Source: Morganella psychrotolerans (GTDB taxonomy: Bacteria > Pseudomonadota > Gammaproteobacteria > Enterobacterales > Enterobacteriaceae). From it: a DNA stretch of 64,000 bases. Under the pieces are notes generated by a model, which was not told the origin of the DNA, did no database searches, and was given only the letters and a program-made list of their open reading frames with translations. The stretch is from the NCBI RefSeq assembly GCF_001676155.1, contig NZ_LZEW01000001.1, positions 186,001 through 250,000 on the forward strand, in the 5' to 3' direction. Positions within the stretch are counted from its first letter, which is position 1. Each line of letters starts with the position of its first letter. Shown here one piece after another: positions 1-8,277 of the stretch. Position numbers and translations under genes: made by a program.

Positions 1-694
1 CAGTAACCGGGAGCCCGACTGACCGGCATTAACCACCGCGATATTCTCTGAAATAAAGCGCTCTGCCAGAAAATCTGTCCAGCGGCCATAAGTGTCCATT
101 TCTACGCCGTTGCCATCAACCATCGAATCACCGATAACCACCAGTGTACTGTCTGCGGATCCGGGCTGAACCTGTACACTTTCCACTAAAAGACGGGAAC
201 TGATTGTCTGACCTTCTCCGCTTTCCTCTTTGATTGCCTGATTGCCCGCCTCCAGTAAAGAAAAATGACGGGCATCCCAATGGAAAGTATTCACCGCGAC
301 CGGCTCCGGTAGAAAGGTGCGCAGACTGATCACGGATAATGGCGGAATGTTCAGCAGAATCTCATCACTGTACAGAACGTCCCCGGCAGGAATTGTTGTG
401 CCTGCCTGCCTGCCCGTTAAATGTGACAGGAACAGCACTGAATAAGCCGGGTACTGAAATATAGCTCTCTCCCGATATCAGCGGTTGTGTGCCGTAACGG
501 TTGGAAAAAAGCAGACGCAGCTTTTGCCCGCCCATGCTTATCCGCAATGTCTGGCGGAGAGTCTGATTACCTGTGATTGACGGAATTTCCGGCGGAAAGG
601 GAAAAGCATCGCCCGATGCCGGTTGAGACGTTGACAGCCATGTGCATATCCACCCGCCATGCAGCGGCGGGGCAAAAGAAACTGAAGATGACAT
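1..694 (-). pseudogene. GDSL/SGNH-family hydrolase, frameshifted, runs off the window edge
   Basis: Minus-strand gene starting at 694 after a good AGGAGG site 5 nt upstream. The first part contains the family signature NQTLRQTLRISMGGQKLRLL followed by SNRYG. The frame then breaks at 399-414, where four copies of a 4-bp unit (GGCA on the coding strand) occur; with three copies it continues through TTIPAG, the catalytic-serine block VVIGDSMVDGNG and the second block VVNAGQSGSRLL to base 1. SGNH enzymes are esterases or acylhydrolases; the substrate cannot be told here. It lies 27 bp downstream of the TetR gene, so the two are probably one operon. The 3' end is outside the window. Deleting a single G also restores the frame but adds a residue, so the exact lesion is uncertain. 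Confidence 0.75.
399..414. repeat. Four tandem TGCC units inside the GDSL gene
   Basis: TGCC x4 on the plus strand (GGCA on the coding strand). Three units would give an intact reading frame; four shift it. Tetranucleotide tracts in coding sequence can slip and switch genes on and off, but four units is short for a contingency locus. Confidence 0.7.
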
Positions 695-721
695 CCGGGC
701 CTCCTGAAAATAAAAAAAGAT

Positions 722-1330
722 TTAATGTGTGCCCGGGGAGGCAGTCATTACATCAAACGTGCGCATAGCGATATCTGTCATTGCCAGCAAGCGTGTCCGG
801 CTGACACCATCACGCGCCTGGATTGAGATCCCGTGCAGCAGTGTTGCGATATAATCGCCGAGAGCCTGTATATCCGTGTTTTCCGGCACATCACCAGACT
901 GAACACCTTGCTCAATACGCTGTATGATGCCGGCTGTCCGTTCCCGGCGGCTGTCAGCAAGCCAGGTCATGAGCGCTTCATTGTCACTGGTGTAATTGGT
1001 CAGTGACAACACCACCATGCAGCCGTGGGGCTGGTTCTCACGGGTATAGATTTCAACTGCCCTGCCAAGAAGCTGCTTTATAGCCTGACGGGTATCCGGC
1101 TCCTGCATTGCGGCATCAGCAAAGGCGCCTTCCTCAGACAGATAAAGGGCAACCGCCTCACGGAACAGGTTCTCTTTTGAGCCGAATGCGGCATAAATCC
1201 GTGCAGAGGCAATTCCCAGTACAGCAACCAGATCAGATATGGATGTACCTTCATAGCCGCGCTGCCAGAACACCTGTTTTGCTTTGCGTAATGCCTCTTC
1301 ACGATCAAATTCTCTTGGTCTGCCTGCCAT
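722..1330 (-). CDS. TetR/AcrR-family transcriptional regulator
   Basis: 202 aa. The N-terminal 50 residues form the TetR helix-turn-helix: FDREEALRKAKQVFWQRGYE, then TSISDLVAVLGIASARIYAAF with GSKENLF directly after, as is typical of the family. The C-terminal helical domain (about 80-195) would bind a ligand and make the dimer; no ligand can be deduced. The gene is followed by the GDSL hydrolase on the same strand and is divergent from the alpha/beta hydrolase at 1625. The spacer between holds two near-palindromes that are good operator candidates, so this repressor probably controls itself and the divergent hydrolase. Confidence 0.9.
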   Translation of the reverse strand: MAGRPREFDREEALRKAKQVFWQRGYEGTSISDLVAVLGIASARIYAAFGSKENLFREAVALYLSEEGAFADAAMQEPDTRQAIKQLLGRAVEIYTRENQPHGCMVVLSLTNYTSDNEALMTWLADSRRERTAGIIQRIEQGVQSGDVPENTDIQALGDYIATLLHGISIQARDGVSRTRLLAMTDIAMRTFDVMTASPGTH

Positions 1331-1376
1331 GTCATATTCTCCGCCTGAGTAGTGTCAGACAAATACTATCAGTTCT

Positions 1377-1457
1377 TTGTCGATTAACAAATAATTATTT
1401 TTTAATGATTGACAAAGAATTGGAGATCGCTTTAATCTATTCGTTGTCGATTGACAA
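1377..1457. promoter_or_regulatory. Candidate TetR operators (two palindromes and a half-site)
   Basis: TTGTCGATTAACAA at 1377-1390 and TTGTCGATTGACAA at 1444-1457 are near-identical palindromes 67 bp apart. A half-site GATTGACAA lies between them at 1407-1415. Their position between the divergent TetR and hydrolase genes is what one expects of the repressor's own operators; binding is inferred. Confidence 0.6.
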
Positions 1458-1485
1458 ACAATTGAATTTTATTCCTTATAAGCGA

Positions 1486-1611
1486 TATACCCAACGTCAT
1501 TCAGGTTGCAGGAAGGCGGCAAGGGAAGACAGCCGGGGAGCATACATCAGTATGTGACCCGGCTGGCTGACCGAAGCCAACGAACCTGCAGTTTGAATGA
1601 ATAAGGGTATA
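1486..1611. repeat. 126-bp palindromic interspersed repeat, copy 1
   Basis: Begins TATACCC and ends GGGTATA; the outer ~28 bp of each end form imperfect inverted repeats containing TCATTCA and TGCAGG. It ends 13 bp before the hydrolase start codon, so it would lie in that gene's 5' untranslated region. Other full copies are at 2709, 7964, 12270 and 14532. No transposase is encoded, so it is MITE-like. Confidence 0.9.
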
Positions 1612-1624
1612 CAACGGAACAACT

Positions 1625-2596
1625 ATGAATACATTATTTGGTAAGGTATTACTGGCGACAGCCATGACGTTCGCACTGTACGGCACCGCATCAGCGGAAA
1701 GTGTAAAAAATCCGGATGTGGCATCCGGCGCCGTGTCTGCTCAGTTTAATGAGGCTGATTTTCAGCATCACTATGCCGACGTTGCAGGTCAGCGGATCCA
1801 TTATGTGACGGCGGGCAAAGGTGAGCCGGTTTTACTTATTCCGGGCTGGCCGCAAACCTGGTATGCATGGCGCTATGTTATGGCGGGACTCGCGGCACAA
1901 GGGTATATGGCGATAGCTGTTGATCCGCCGGGAACCGGTTATTCTGCCCGTCCGGAGAGTGGTTATGATACCGGTGCGGTGGCAACCACGTTGCATACTA
2001 TGATGAAGCAACTGGGTCACACTAAATATTCGGTTGTCGGTCATGATATCGGTATGTGGGTGGGCTACGCACTGGCTGCTGATTATCCTGCGGATATTAA
2101 AAAAATAGCATTAACGGAAGCGGTAATACCGGGTTTGGCACCGGCACCGTCCATCTTTGTTGAGCCGGAAGACAATATTTTTCTCTGGCACTTTATGTTT
2201 AATCAGGTGCAGGATTTACCTGAAATGCTGACTGCCGGAAAAGAGCAGGAATATCTGAATTTTATTTTTGATCACTGGTCTTACCGTCGTGACCGGGTCG
2301 CGGCACAAACCTATATAGATGCCTACTCATCACCGGGCGGGTTGCGGGCTGGATTTGCCTATTATCGTGCTATCCCGCAAACTATCAGTCAGAATAAACG
2401 GCGCGCAGAGAAAAAACTGACTATGCCGGTTCTGGCAATTGGCGCAGATCACGCTACCCGTGATGCACCGTTGCAGACGTTGCAGGGCAGGGCGGTGAAT
2501 TTACAGGGTGTGATGCTCAGTGAATGCGGTCACTTTGTTACTGAAGAGTGTCCGGAACAGCTTATGGCGGCTTTGTTGCCATTTCTGAATAAATAG
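1625..2596 (+). CDS. Secreted alpha/beta hydrolase, epoxide-hydrolase-like
   Basis: 323 aa. Residues 1-25 are a Sec signal peptide ending ASA, so the enzyme is probably periplasmic. The mature part starts with the lid-side motif HYVTAGKGEPVLLIPGWPQTW, where the HG-type oxyanion-hole motif reads PGWPQTW as in epoxide hydrolases and haloalkane dehalogenases. The nucleophile elbow is GHDIGMWVG with Asp rather than Ser at the nucleophile position, which also fits epoxide hydrolases/dehalogenases. The C-terminal SECGHFVTEECPE supplies the catalytic His. It is divergent from the TetR gene and likely repressed by it. Substrate unknown. Confidence 0.88.
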   Translation: MNTLFGKVLLATAMTFALYGTASAESVKNPDVASGAVSAQFNEADFQHHYADVAGQRIHYVTAGKGEPVLLIPGWPQTWYAWRYVMAGLAAQGYMAIAVDPPGTGYSARPESGYDTGAVATTLHTMMKQLGHTKYSVVGHDIGMWVGYALAADYPADIKKIALTEAVIPGLAPAPSIFVEPEDNIFLWHFMFNQVQDLPEMLTAGKEQEYLNFIFDHWSYRRDRVAAQTYIDAYSSPGGLRAGFAYYRAIPQTISQNKRRAEKKLTMPVLAIGADHATRDAPLQTLQGRAVNLQGVMLSECGHFVTEECPEQLMAALLPFLNK

Positions 2597-2708
2597 ATGT
2601 ACCGGTTGCCCGTGAATATGTATTTGTGTGCACTGCCGGGACAGGGGGGGACGGGATATGCCTATCCAGACAACGAGAGCACCTTCTGATTATTAATTTT
2701 TATACAAC

Positions 2709-2834
2709 TATACCCAACGTCATTCAGGATGCAGGCAGGCGGCAAGGGAAGACAGACGGGGAGCATACATCAGTATGTGACCCGGCTGGCTGAGTGCGGC
2801 CAACGAACCTGCAGTTTGAATGAATAAGGGGATA
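2709..2834. repeat. 126-bp palindromic interspersed repeat, copy 2
   Basis: Same family as copy 1, with TATACCC at the left end and GGGGATA (one mismatch) at the right end. It ends 16 bp before the cat start codon, so it would lie in the cat leader. Confidence 0.9.
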
Positions 2835-2850
2835 ATCAGAAGGAAATAAC

Positions 2851-3492
2851 ATGAACTACACCAAGGTAGATCTCAATACATGGGATCGAAAAGAGCATTT
2901 TGAATTTTACCGCCACCGTGTCCGGTGTGGATTTAGTCTGACAACAAAACTGGATATTACCGAATTACGGGCATCGCTGACTGAAACAGCGTATCAATTT
3001 TATCCGGTGATGATTTATCTGATAACCCGGGTGGTTAATCAGCTGCCGGCATTTCGTCTCGCGATAAAAGAGAATGACTTGATTTGCTGGGAGAGTGTTG
3101 ACCCGGTGTTTACGGTGTTTCATAAAAAGACAGAAACATTCTCTACATTATGGAGCCGTTACTCAGAAGATATAACCTGCTTTATGTCGGATTATACGGT
3201 AATGATGGCAGAGTATCAGGATAATACACGGATGTTTCCGCAGGGTAATCTGCCGGAAAATCATCTGAATATATCGTCATTACCGTGGGTTGAATTTGAT
3301 GGGTTTAATTTAAATATAGCTGATTTTACTGATTATTTTTCGCCAATATTTACCATGGCAAAGTTTTATCAGGAGGGCGACAGAATATTGTTACCGCTTT
3401 CAGTACAAGTTCACCATGCCGCCTGTGACGGGTTTCATGTAGCAAAATTTATTAATAAGCTACAGTGTGCGTGTGATAACGTTATGAAATAA
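2851..3492 (+). CDS. cat: Type A chloramphenicol O-acetyltransferase
   Basis: 213 aa, the usual length for classical CAT. It transfers acetyl from acetyl-CoA to the 3-hydroxyl of chloramphenicol; the active enzyme is a cytosolic trimer. The active-site motif HHAACDGFH near residue 190 holds the catalytic His. The N-terminal WDRKEHFEFYRH and the FSLTTKLDIT stretch are typical of the family. Start chosen at the ATG after AGAAGGAAA. No integron, transposase or plasmid gene is nearby and codon use resembles the neighbours, so this looks like an intrinsic chromosomal gene rather than a recent acquisition. An interspersed repeat sits just upstream and may influence expression. Confidence 0.93.
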   Translation: MNYTKVDLNTWDRKEHFEFYRHRVRCGFSLTTKLDITELRASLTETAYQFYPVMIYLITRVVNQLPAFRLAIKENDLICWESVDPVFTVFHKKTETFSTLWSRYSEDITCFMSDYTVMMAEYQDNTRMFPQGNLPENHLNISSLPWVEFDGFNLNIADFTDYFSPIFTMAKFYQEGDRILLPLSVQVHHAACDGFHVAKFINKLQCACDNVMK

Positions 3493-3672
3493 AACAATTA
3501 GTTTTATTGAAAACCGTCTTCCGATCCCGGATAGATGGTTTTTTTTTTATAAATTTTGCGTAATCTGTTATTTCGTTTCAGAACGGTTCAATATTAATAT
3601 AGGATAATCATCCCGCAGTTTGGTAATACCCATAACAATAAACAAGATATAAAAGCATACATTAAGTATGCA

Positions 3673-3834
3673 ATGACAATATTAACGACACCAGTATCAG
3701 CAACACCAGAAGCAGTTATAATAATAGTATTAGTAACACCAGTATTAACAACACCAGATGCAGTTATAATAATAGAATTAACAACACCACTATTAACAAC
3801 ACCAAAATTAACAGCACCAGAAAAATCAGTATGA
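3673..3834 (+). repeat. 48-bp tandem repeat (three units) that forms a 53-codon reading frame
   Basis: Period 48 bp, with units starting near 3701, 3749 and 3797. An ATG at 3673 opens a 53-codon frame to TGA at 3834 that reads as 16-residue repeats: TTPVSATPEAVIIIVL, VTPVLTTPDAVIIIEL, TTPLLTTPKLTAPEKS. Almost every third base is A, so the sequence may simply be an expanded NNA triplet tract. No convincing ribosome-binding site precedes the ATG. Around it (3493-4073) nothing else resembles a gene; the region is AT-rich. Confidence 0.6.
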
Positions 3835-4029
3835 TAGCGTTGTTACGCCTGATTGTTGATTAAACAATAAATAAACAGCCATAGATAACGGAAGAGTATA
3901 TTCTGAATGGCATGTTATTCTGTTCAGCACAATGATATTTTTATTTTTTGATGTTTAATAAGTAATAATGAAACATCAGCTGAACAGTAATTTTATTAGA
4001 TTATAAAGTAAGTACGAACCAATAAGTCA

Positions 4030-4061
4030 AAGCGGGGTATATTTATATACTCCGCTTTTTT
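4030..4061. terminator. Stem-loop terminator downstream of the SutR-like gene
   Basis: AAGCGGGGTATA and TATACTCCGCTT pair across TTTA, followed by a T run on the plus strand. It closes the convergent space between cat and the SutR-like gene. Confidence 0.65.
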
Positions 4062-4073
4062 GGCTTATTCAGG

Positions 4074-4637
4074 TTACGGGCGGGGGTAATGAATTAAATT
4101 ATGCAGAGTAACAATACTCTCTCCCGGATTGGCATAAGCATGAGGAATATCGGCATGAAAGCGCAATGACTCTCCTGCACTGACAGCATGCCACTCATCA
4201 CCGAGGCGTAATTGCAATACACCATCCATCACAATCACATGCTCAATAACGCCTTTTTCATGAGCACTGGACTCACTGAGTGCGCCGGGCAATAAATCAA
4301 TTTTTAATAAATCGACCCGCAATTCATCATCGAACGGAACAAGGGGAGTTACGCGCATCCCGGAATGGGTTTGTTCAAATACCGGCAACTGTGCGAAGCG
4401 GTGAAGTTGCGGATCAGGTTGTGGTTGTGCGCCTTCCAGAAAAACAGAAAATGCGACATTAAACCCGGTCGCTATTTTCCAGAGTGTTGCGACAGTCGGC
4501 CCGGATTGTCCGCGCTCTATCTGTCCGAGCATGGCTTTGCTGACCCCGGTCAGTTGTGCCGCCTGGCTGAGGCTCAGTCCGCGCTCTGCCCGCAGTTGTT
4601 TAAAGGTTTCGGCGATAGTCGGTGTGATGTCCTGCAT
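4074..4637 (-). CDS. sutR: XRE-family regulator with C-terminal cupin (SutR/YdcN-like)
   Basis: 187 aa. Residues 10-65 are a Cro/CI helix-turn-helix with GVSKAMLGQIERGQSGPTVA and TLWKIATGFNVAFSVFL, nearly the E. coli SutR (YdcN) motif. Residues 110-185 are a small cupin (SAHEKGVIEHVIVMDG; RFHADIPHAYANPGE) that likely senses a small ligand. It is divergent from ydcO, the same pairing as ydcN/ydcO in E. coli, where SutR is linked to sulfur-utilisation control. The intergenic region has two direct repeats 33 bp apart that are plausible binding sites. The ligand is unknown. Confidence 0.85.
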   Translation of the reverse strand: MQDITPTIAETFKQLRAERGLSLSQAAQLTGVSKAMLGQIERGQSGPTVATLWKIATGFNVAFSVFLEGAQPQPDPQLHRFAQLPVFEQTHSGMRVTPLVPFDDELRVDLLKIDLLPGALSESSAHEKGVIEHVIVMDGVLQLRLGDEWHAVSAGESLRFHADIPHAYANPGESIVTLHNLIHYPRP

Positions 4638-4671
4638 AAAATAGATTTATTCCTGCTGAAATACATTGTCC

Positions 4672-4722
4672 GTTATAGCATCCGATGATACGCTCACGCC
4701 GTCTGTTATAACATCCGATGGT
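4672..4722. promoter_or_regulatory. Direct repeats 33 bp apart, candidate SutR operators
   Basis: GTTATAGCATCCGATGAT at 4672 and GTTATAACATCCGATGGT at 4705 differ by two bases. The 33-bp period is about three helical turns, which would place two regulator dimers on one face of the DNA in the 93-bp divergent spacer. Confidence 0.55.
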
Positions 4723-4730
4723 GTGTCCCT

Positions 4731-5906
4731 ATGAGTAAGTTAACATTTTTTCGTGCCTTTTCACCAGCAATGATGATGACAGGGCTGGTTGCGGTACTGA
4801 TTGGCTATGCCAGCTCGGTGGCAATCATTTTACAGGCGCTGGGTGTGGCAGGGCTTGATGCTGCGCAAACCGGTAGTTGGTTGATGATGCTGGGTATCGG
4901 TATGGGGGTGACAACGATCGGGTTGTCGCTGTGGTACAAAATGCCGGTTCTGACCGCATGGTCGACCCCCGGGATAGCCCTGCTGGTGACCAGTTTGTCC
5001 GGTGTGACCATAAATGAAGCGGTCGGTGTGTTTATTTTTGCCTCCGGTCTGATGTTTCTTTGTGGCATCACCGGTATTTTTGCCGGGCTGATGGCGCACA
5101 TTCCCCGCTCTATTGCCTCTGCGATGCTGGCGGGGATACTGCTGCGTTTCGGGCTGAATGCATTTGATGCGCTTGAGGTTAATTTTATTCTCTGTGCCGC
5201 GATGCTTGCCGCCTATGTTCTGACGCGCCGCCGGTTTCCGCTGTATGCCATTATCGCGACACTGATAACAGGGATTGCGGTTGCCGCGTTGCGTGGTGAA
5301 CTGCATTTTGTACACAGCGGTGCACTATTTACGCTGCCGTCATTTGTGATGCCGGAATTTACCCTGACATCTGTTGTCAGTGTCGGGATCCCGTTTTTTA
5401 TTGTGTCACTGGCGTCACAGAACGCACCGGGCATTGCGATCTTACAGGCGAACGGTTATCCACCGCATACCTCAGCATTACTTACCTGGTCATCCCTGGC
5501 GGCACTGATACTTGCACCGTGGGGCGGGTTCAGTATCTGTATCGCTGCGATCACGGCTGCTGTCTGTATGGCGCCGGATGTCCATCCGGATCCTGCAAAA
5601 CGTTATATCGCATCTGTCTGGGCAGGGGTATTTTATCTGTTGGCAGGTGTTTTCGGCGGCGCTGTTTTTATGTTGTTTAACGGCTTTCCGCCGGTGCTTA
5701 TTCATGTGCTGGCAGGGCTTGCGCTGCTGACAACCCTGATGAACAGTCTGCATCAGTCACTGGCTGATGAAAACGGGCGGGATGCGGCAATTATCTGCTT
5801 TTTACTGACCGCATCCGGGATAACATTACTGGGAATCAGCTCTGCGTTCTGGGGGTTACTTGGCGGGATAGCAGCGCATTATCTGCTGGTCAGACACCGC
5901 CGGTAA
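4731..5906 (+). CDS. ydcO: BenE-family inner-membrane transporter (YdcO)
   Basis: 391 aa, very hydrophobic, with roughly 11-12 membrane spans over the full length. The family motif around residues 70-90 (MPVLTAWSTPGIALL) and the conserved SLASQNAPGIAILQANGY at about 225 match BenE/YdcO transporters, named for benzoate transport but of largely unproven substrate. Residues GGFSICIAAITAAVCMAPDV form another conserved segment. It is paired with the divergent SutR-like regulator, as in E. coli. Confidence 0.88.
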   Translation: MSKLTFFRAFSPAMMMTGLVAVLIGYASSVAIILQALGVAGLDAAQTGSWLMMLGIGMGVTTIGLSLWYKMPVLTAWSTPGIALLVTSLSGVTINEAVGVFIFASGLMFLCGITGIFAGLMAHIPRSIASAMLAGILLRFGLNAFDALEVNFILCAAMLAAYVLTRRRFPLYAIIATLITGIAVAALRGELHFVHSGALFTLPSFVMPEFTLTSVVSVGIPFFIVSLASQNAPGIAILQANGYPPHTSALLTWSSLAALILAPWGGFSICIAAITAAVCMAPDVHPDPAKRYIASVWAGVFYLLAGVFGGAVFMLFNGFPPVLIHVLAGLALLTTLMNSLHQSLADENGRDAAIICFLLTASGITLLGISSAFWGLLGGIAAHYLLVRHRR

Positions 5907-6005
5907 AGCGGCTGTGTATCATCTTAACATTGGGGTAAGGTATGTGATTGACCATGCTATAGACTGTATCAATTAAATGCCTGTTTTACCGGAAGCGGAG
6001 AAAGA

Positions 6006-6776
6006 ATGAATTTACAGGGTTATCTGGTGACTGAACGCCATTTCTGGCGCAGTATTGCGCAGTCCTATACTGATATCGGCGAATATGCGCAGTGCTACCT
6101 GACGCCGCTGCCGGTCCCGGTTTTTAATTATATTTACTTGCAGGCAGGAGCCGGAGAAGCGGAGTTGGTACAGGCACAGGCTGTTTTTGATAATGGCAGC
6201 AAGCCACACTGTCTGGTTGTGGAAAAAACAGCAGCAAAAAGCCTGAATCTTCAGATTGTGGCTGGCGGCTATGAAGCTGACGGTGAAACCAGCGCGATGT
6301 ACCTGAATATCGCACAGTGGCAGCCTTTATCTGTACTGCCACAGGGATGTGAAGTTCACGAAGTGAATGAGCAGCTCACTCTCTGGGCTACTCCGCTGGA
6401 GGCGGCATTTCCGACAGATGATGGCGCAGATGATACGCCTGATTTCAGTATTATCAGTGATTACATCAGTTATCATCAGCGTGCTATGGAAAAAGGCACC
6501 GAATTGCACCACTTTGTGCTGATGTACAATAATGAGCCGGTGAGCTGCATGACACTCTCTGTTTTGGATAATATGGCGCGGATTGATGATCTGGGGACTA
6601 TTCCGGCTTATCAGGGAAAAGGGTTTGCATCATTGTTGCTGGATAACGCACTGACATTGTGCCGTACCGGGGGAGTGAGCGATTGCTATCTGGAAGCCTC
6701 CTCTGAAGGTTTGGGTTTATATAAAAAACACGGCTTCCGGACATTGTTTGAGTACTGCTTTTATATCAAAGGGTAA
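6006..6776 (+). CDS. GNAT-family N-acetyltransferase of unknown substrate
   Basis: 256 aa. The C-terminal half carries a GNAT fold: MARIDDLGTIPAYQGKGFAS (motif A, with the acetyl-CoA loop QGKGFA) followed by LYKKHGFRTLFEYCFY (motif B). The N-terminal 130 residues have no motif I recognise. It stands alone, between the YdcO transporter and uspF. Start chosen at the ATG after GCGGAGAAAGA. Confidence 0.82.
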   Translation: MNLQGYLVTERHFWRSIAQSYTDIGEYAQCYLTPLPVPVFNYIYLQAGAGEAELVQAQAVFDNGSKPHCLVVEKTAAKSLNLQIVAGGYEADGETSAMYLNIAQWQPLSVLPQGCEVHEVNEQLTLWATPLEAAFPTDDGADDTPDFSIISDYISYHQRAMEKGTELHHFVLMYNNEPVSCMTLSVLDNMARIDDLGTIPAYQGKGFASLLLDNALTLCRTGGVSDCYLEASSEGLGLYKKHGFRTLFEYCFYIKG

Positions 6777-6793
6777 ATACATCATGAGAGCAC

Positions 6794-6833
6794 TATACTC
6801 AACGTCATTCAGGATGCAGGTTCGTTGGGTATA
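6794..6833. repeat. 40-bp solo arm of the interspersed repeat
   Basis: Starts TATACTCAACGTCATTCAGG and ends GGTATA-like (GGGTATA). It matches the reverse complement of the right arm of the 126-bp element with the core missing, and so looks like an internal-deletion relic. Confidence 0.7.
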
Positions 6834-6840
6834 TAAGACA

Positions 6841-6862
6841 AACGCCCGTAAAAACGGGCGTT
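6841..6862 (-). terminator. Terminator of uspF
   Basis: AACGCCCG and CGGGCGTT form a stem around TAAAAA just downstream of the uspF stop codon. Confidence 0.75.
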
Positions 6863-6882
6863 GAGTCAGGTATTGCCGGTAA

Positions 6883-7317
6883 TCAGCGGACAACCAGAAC
6901 AGAGGTGTGTGCGTAACGCACAACAGCCGCAGCATTGGAGCCGAGCAGATAAGTCGACATATCCGGACGGCGTGAGCTGATGACAATCAGGTCGCTTTCC
7001 AGGGTATCAGCCAGCTTCAGGATCTGATCTTTTGGTGAACCGGATACCACATGCAGCTCAACCTGCTCAGGTGGCAGTCCGAAATCACTGATCATTTTCG
7101 CCAGTTGCTCTTTTGCACTGTCTAATATCTCATCTTTTTCCGGCAGTGTTGCCGCGTAAGCGATACCAAAAGAGGCAAAATGAGAGAACGACGGAATGAC
7201 ACTGATAAAGTGAACTTTTGCGTTTTCAAATTTGGCTAATGTCTGAATCGTCGGAATAACTTCGCGGGTAAGTCCGGTTTCTGAAATATCGATTGGCACA
7301 ATAATCGTTTTATACAT
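6883..7317 (-). CDS. uspF: Universal stress protein F/G type
   Basis: 144 aa, the length of E. coli UspF. Starts MYKTIIVPIDIS, with the first strand and the Asp that contacts ATP. The ATP-binding loop is GSPKDQILK...ISSRRP...LLGSNAAAVVRYAHTSVLVV, giving the G-2x-G-9x-G(S/T) pattern of nucleotide-binding Usp proteins. Small cytosolic homodimer induced by stress in relatives. A second, more divergent Usp of the same subgroup lies at 40201. Confidence 0.9.
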   Translation of the reverse strand: MYKTIIVPIDISETGLTREVIPTIQTLAKFENAKVHFISVIPSFSHFASFGIAYAATLPEKDEILDSAKEQLAKMISDFGLPPEQVELHVVSGSPKDQILKLADTLESDLIVISSRRPDMSTYLLGSNAAAVVRYAHTSVLVVR

Positions 7318-7404
7318 ACATCCCCCTCAATCTGAAAGCAGGTTAATCACTAAAAGCAATAATAACCGGTGTTTGATGCACTATACGTGAAAACGATCAT
7401 ACTT

Positions 7405-7437
7405 CACAATTAAACCCCTTAACGGGGCTTAATTGTG
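7405..7437 (-). terminator. Strong hairpin downstream of the DUF3024 gene
   Basis: CACAATTAA and TTAATTGTG enclose CCCC-TTAA-CGGGG, a long near-perfect stem between the DUF3024 stop codon and the uspF promoter region. Confidence 0.65.
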
Positions 7438-7448
7438 TGATGTGGTAA

Positions 7449-7796
7449 TTAATTAAAGATGAAACGATCGGATTTATCATCGAGGATCAGTTTCAGCTGT
7501 GCGGTCAGTGTGCCGGGAGTACTGTCCGGCCAGACCTGCCATTTGTTATTTTCCACATAAAAAAGCTGCCAGGTATCATCTGATTCTGACCACGTCAGCC
7601 GGGCAATTTGTTTTTCAATGATTTGCGGGGAGCCGCATGGGCAAACGAGTTGTTTCTGATAAATCAGTACGTTGTGCTCATCGGTGCGGTACTGAACATC
7701 AAATTCATCAGGGATATGACCATTCGGCCAGAGGCGCTCGGTAAACAGGCGCATATTTTGTTTTATCTGCTGTGTCTGAACTGAGTTAAATTCCAT
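7449..7796 (-). CDS. DUF3024-like protein of unknown function
   Basis: 115 aa, soluble, no signal peptide. The arrangement FTERLWPNGHIPDEFDVQYR...YQKQLVCPCGSPQIIEKQIARLTW...WQLFYVENNKWQ matches what I recall of DUF3024 proteins. The CPCG pair may hold a metal or be redox-active. Monocistronic. Function not known. Confidence 0.75.
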   Translation of the reverse strand: MEFNSVQTQQIKQNMRLFTERLWPNGHIPDEFDVQYRTDEHNVLIYQKQLVCPCGSPQIIEKQIARLTWSESDDTWQLFYVENNKWQVWPDSTPGTLTAQLKLILDDKSDRFIFN

Positions 7797-7963
7797 AGCA
7801 TTACCATTTTGTGACGAACGAAAATTAGAACAACCCGCTATATCAACCGGTTTACGCTGATTGATAAGGTCGTTTCAGGCAGAGCATTATCTGCGTGATT
7901 CAGGGACCGCCACGGGAGATCATGTTAGCGCATTTCACGAAGTTGAGAAATACTTTTTCAAGC

Positions 7964-8090
7964 TATACCCAACGTCATTCAAGCTGCAGGAAGGCGGCAA
8001 GGGAAGATAGACGGGGAGCATAGATAAACTATGTGACCCGGCTATCTGAATGCAGCCAACGAACCTGCAGCTTGAATGAATAAGGGTATA
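7964..8090. repeat. 127-bp palindromic interspersed repeat, copy 3
   Basis: Complete element with TATACCC and GGGTATA ends, alone in the 481-bp space between the DUF3024 gene and crr. The rest of that space shows no gene. Confidence 0.9.
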
Positions 8091-8213
8091 TCCTTTTTAA
8101 CGGGTATATAACCCTACAACTATATTAATCAATCAAAGGAAAACGAACCGTTAACGGCGGGTGAGAAAATACGGGGAATGGTAAGGCTGGTACAGGAAAA
8201 CAGGGGTTGTGCA

Positions 8214-8241
8214 TAAAAAAACGGCTTTCCTCAGAAAGCCG
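8214..8241 (-). terminator. Terminator of the ptsHI-crr operon
   Basis: CGGCTTTC and GAAAGCCG stem with loop CTCA at 8222-8241, followed on the minus strand by a run of T (8214-8220). Confidence 0.85.
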
Positions 8242-8277
8242 CTCTTTTACCGGATTCAGACGCAGGTCAGAATCGGC

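Noticed and set aside
1486-1611. ERIC element
   Set aside because: The length is about the same (126-127 bp) and both are palindromic, but the end sequence TATACCC and the core do not match the ERIC core as I know it.
2851-3492. Recently acquired mobile resistance gene
   Set aside because: No integron, IS or plasmid feature is present and composition matches the neighbours; it fits an intrinsic chromosomal cat.
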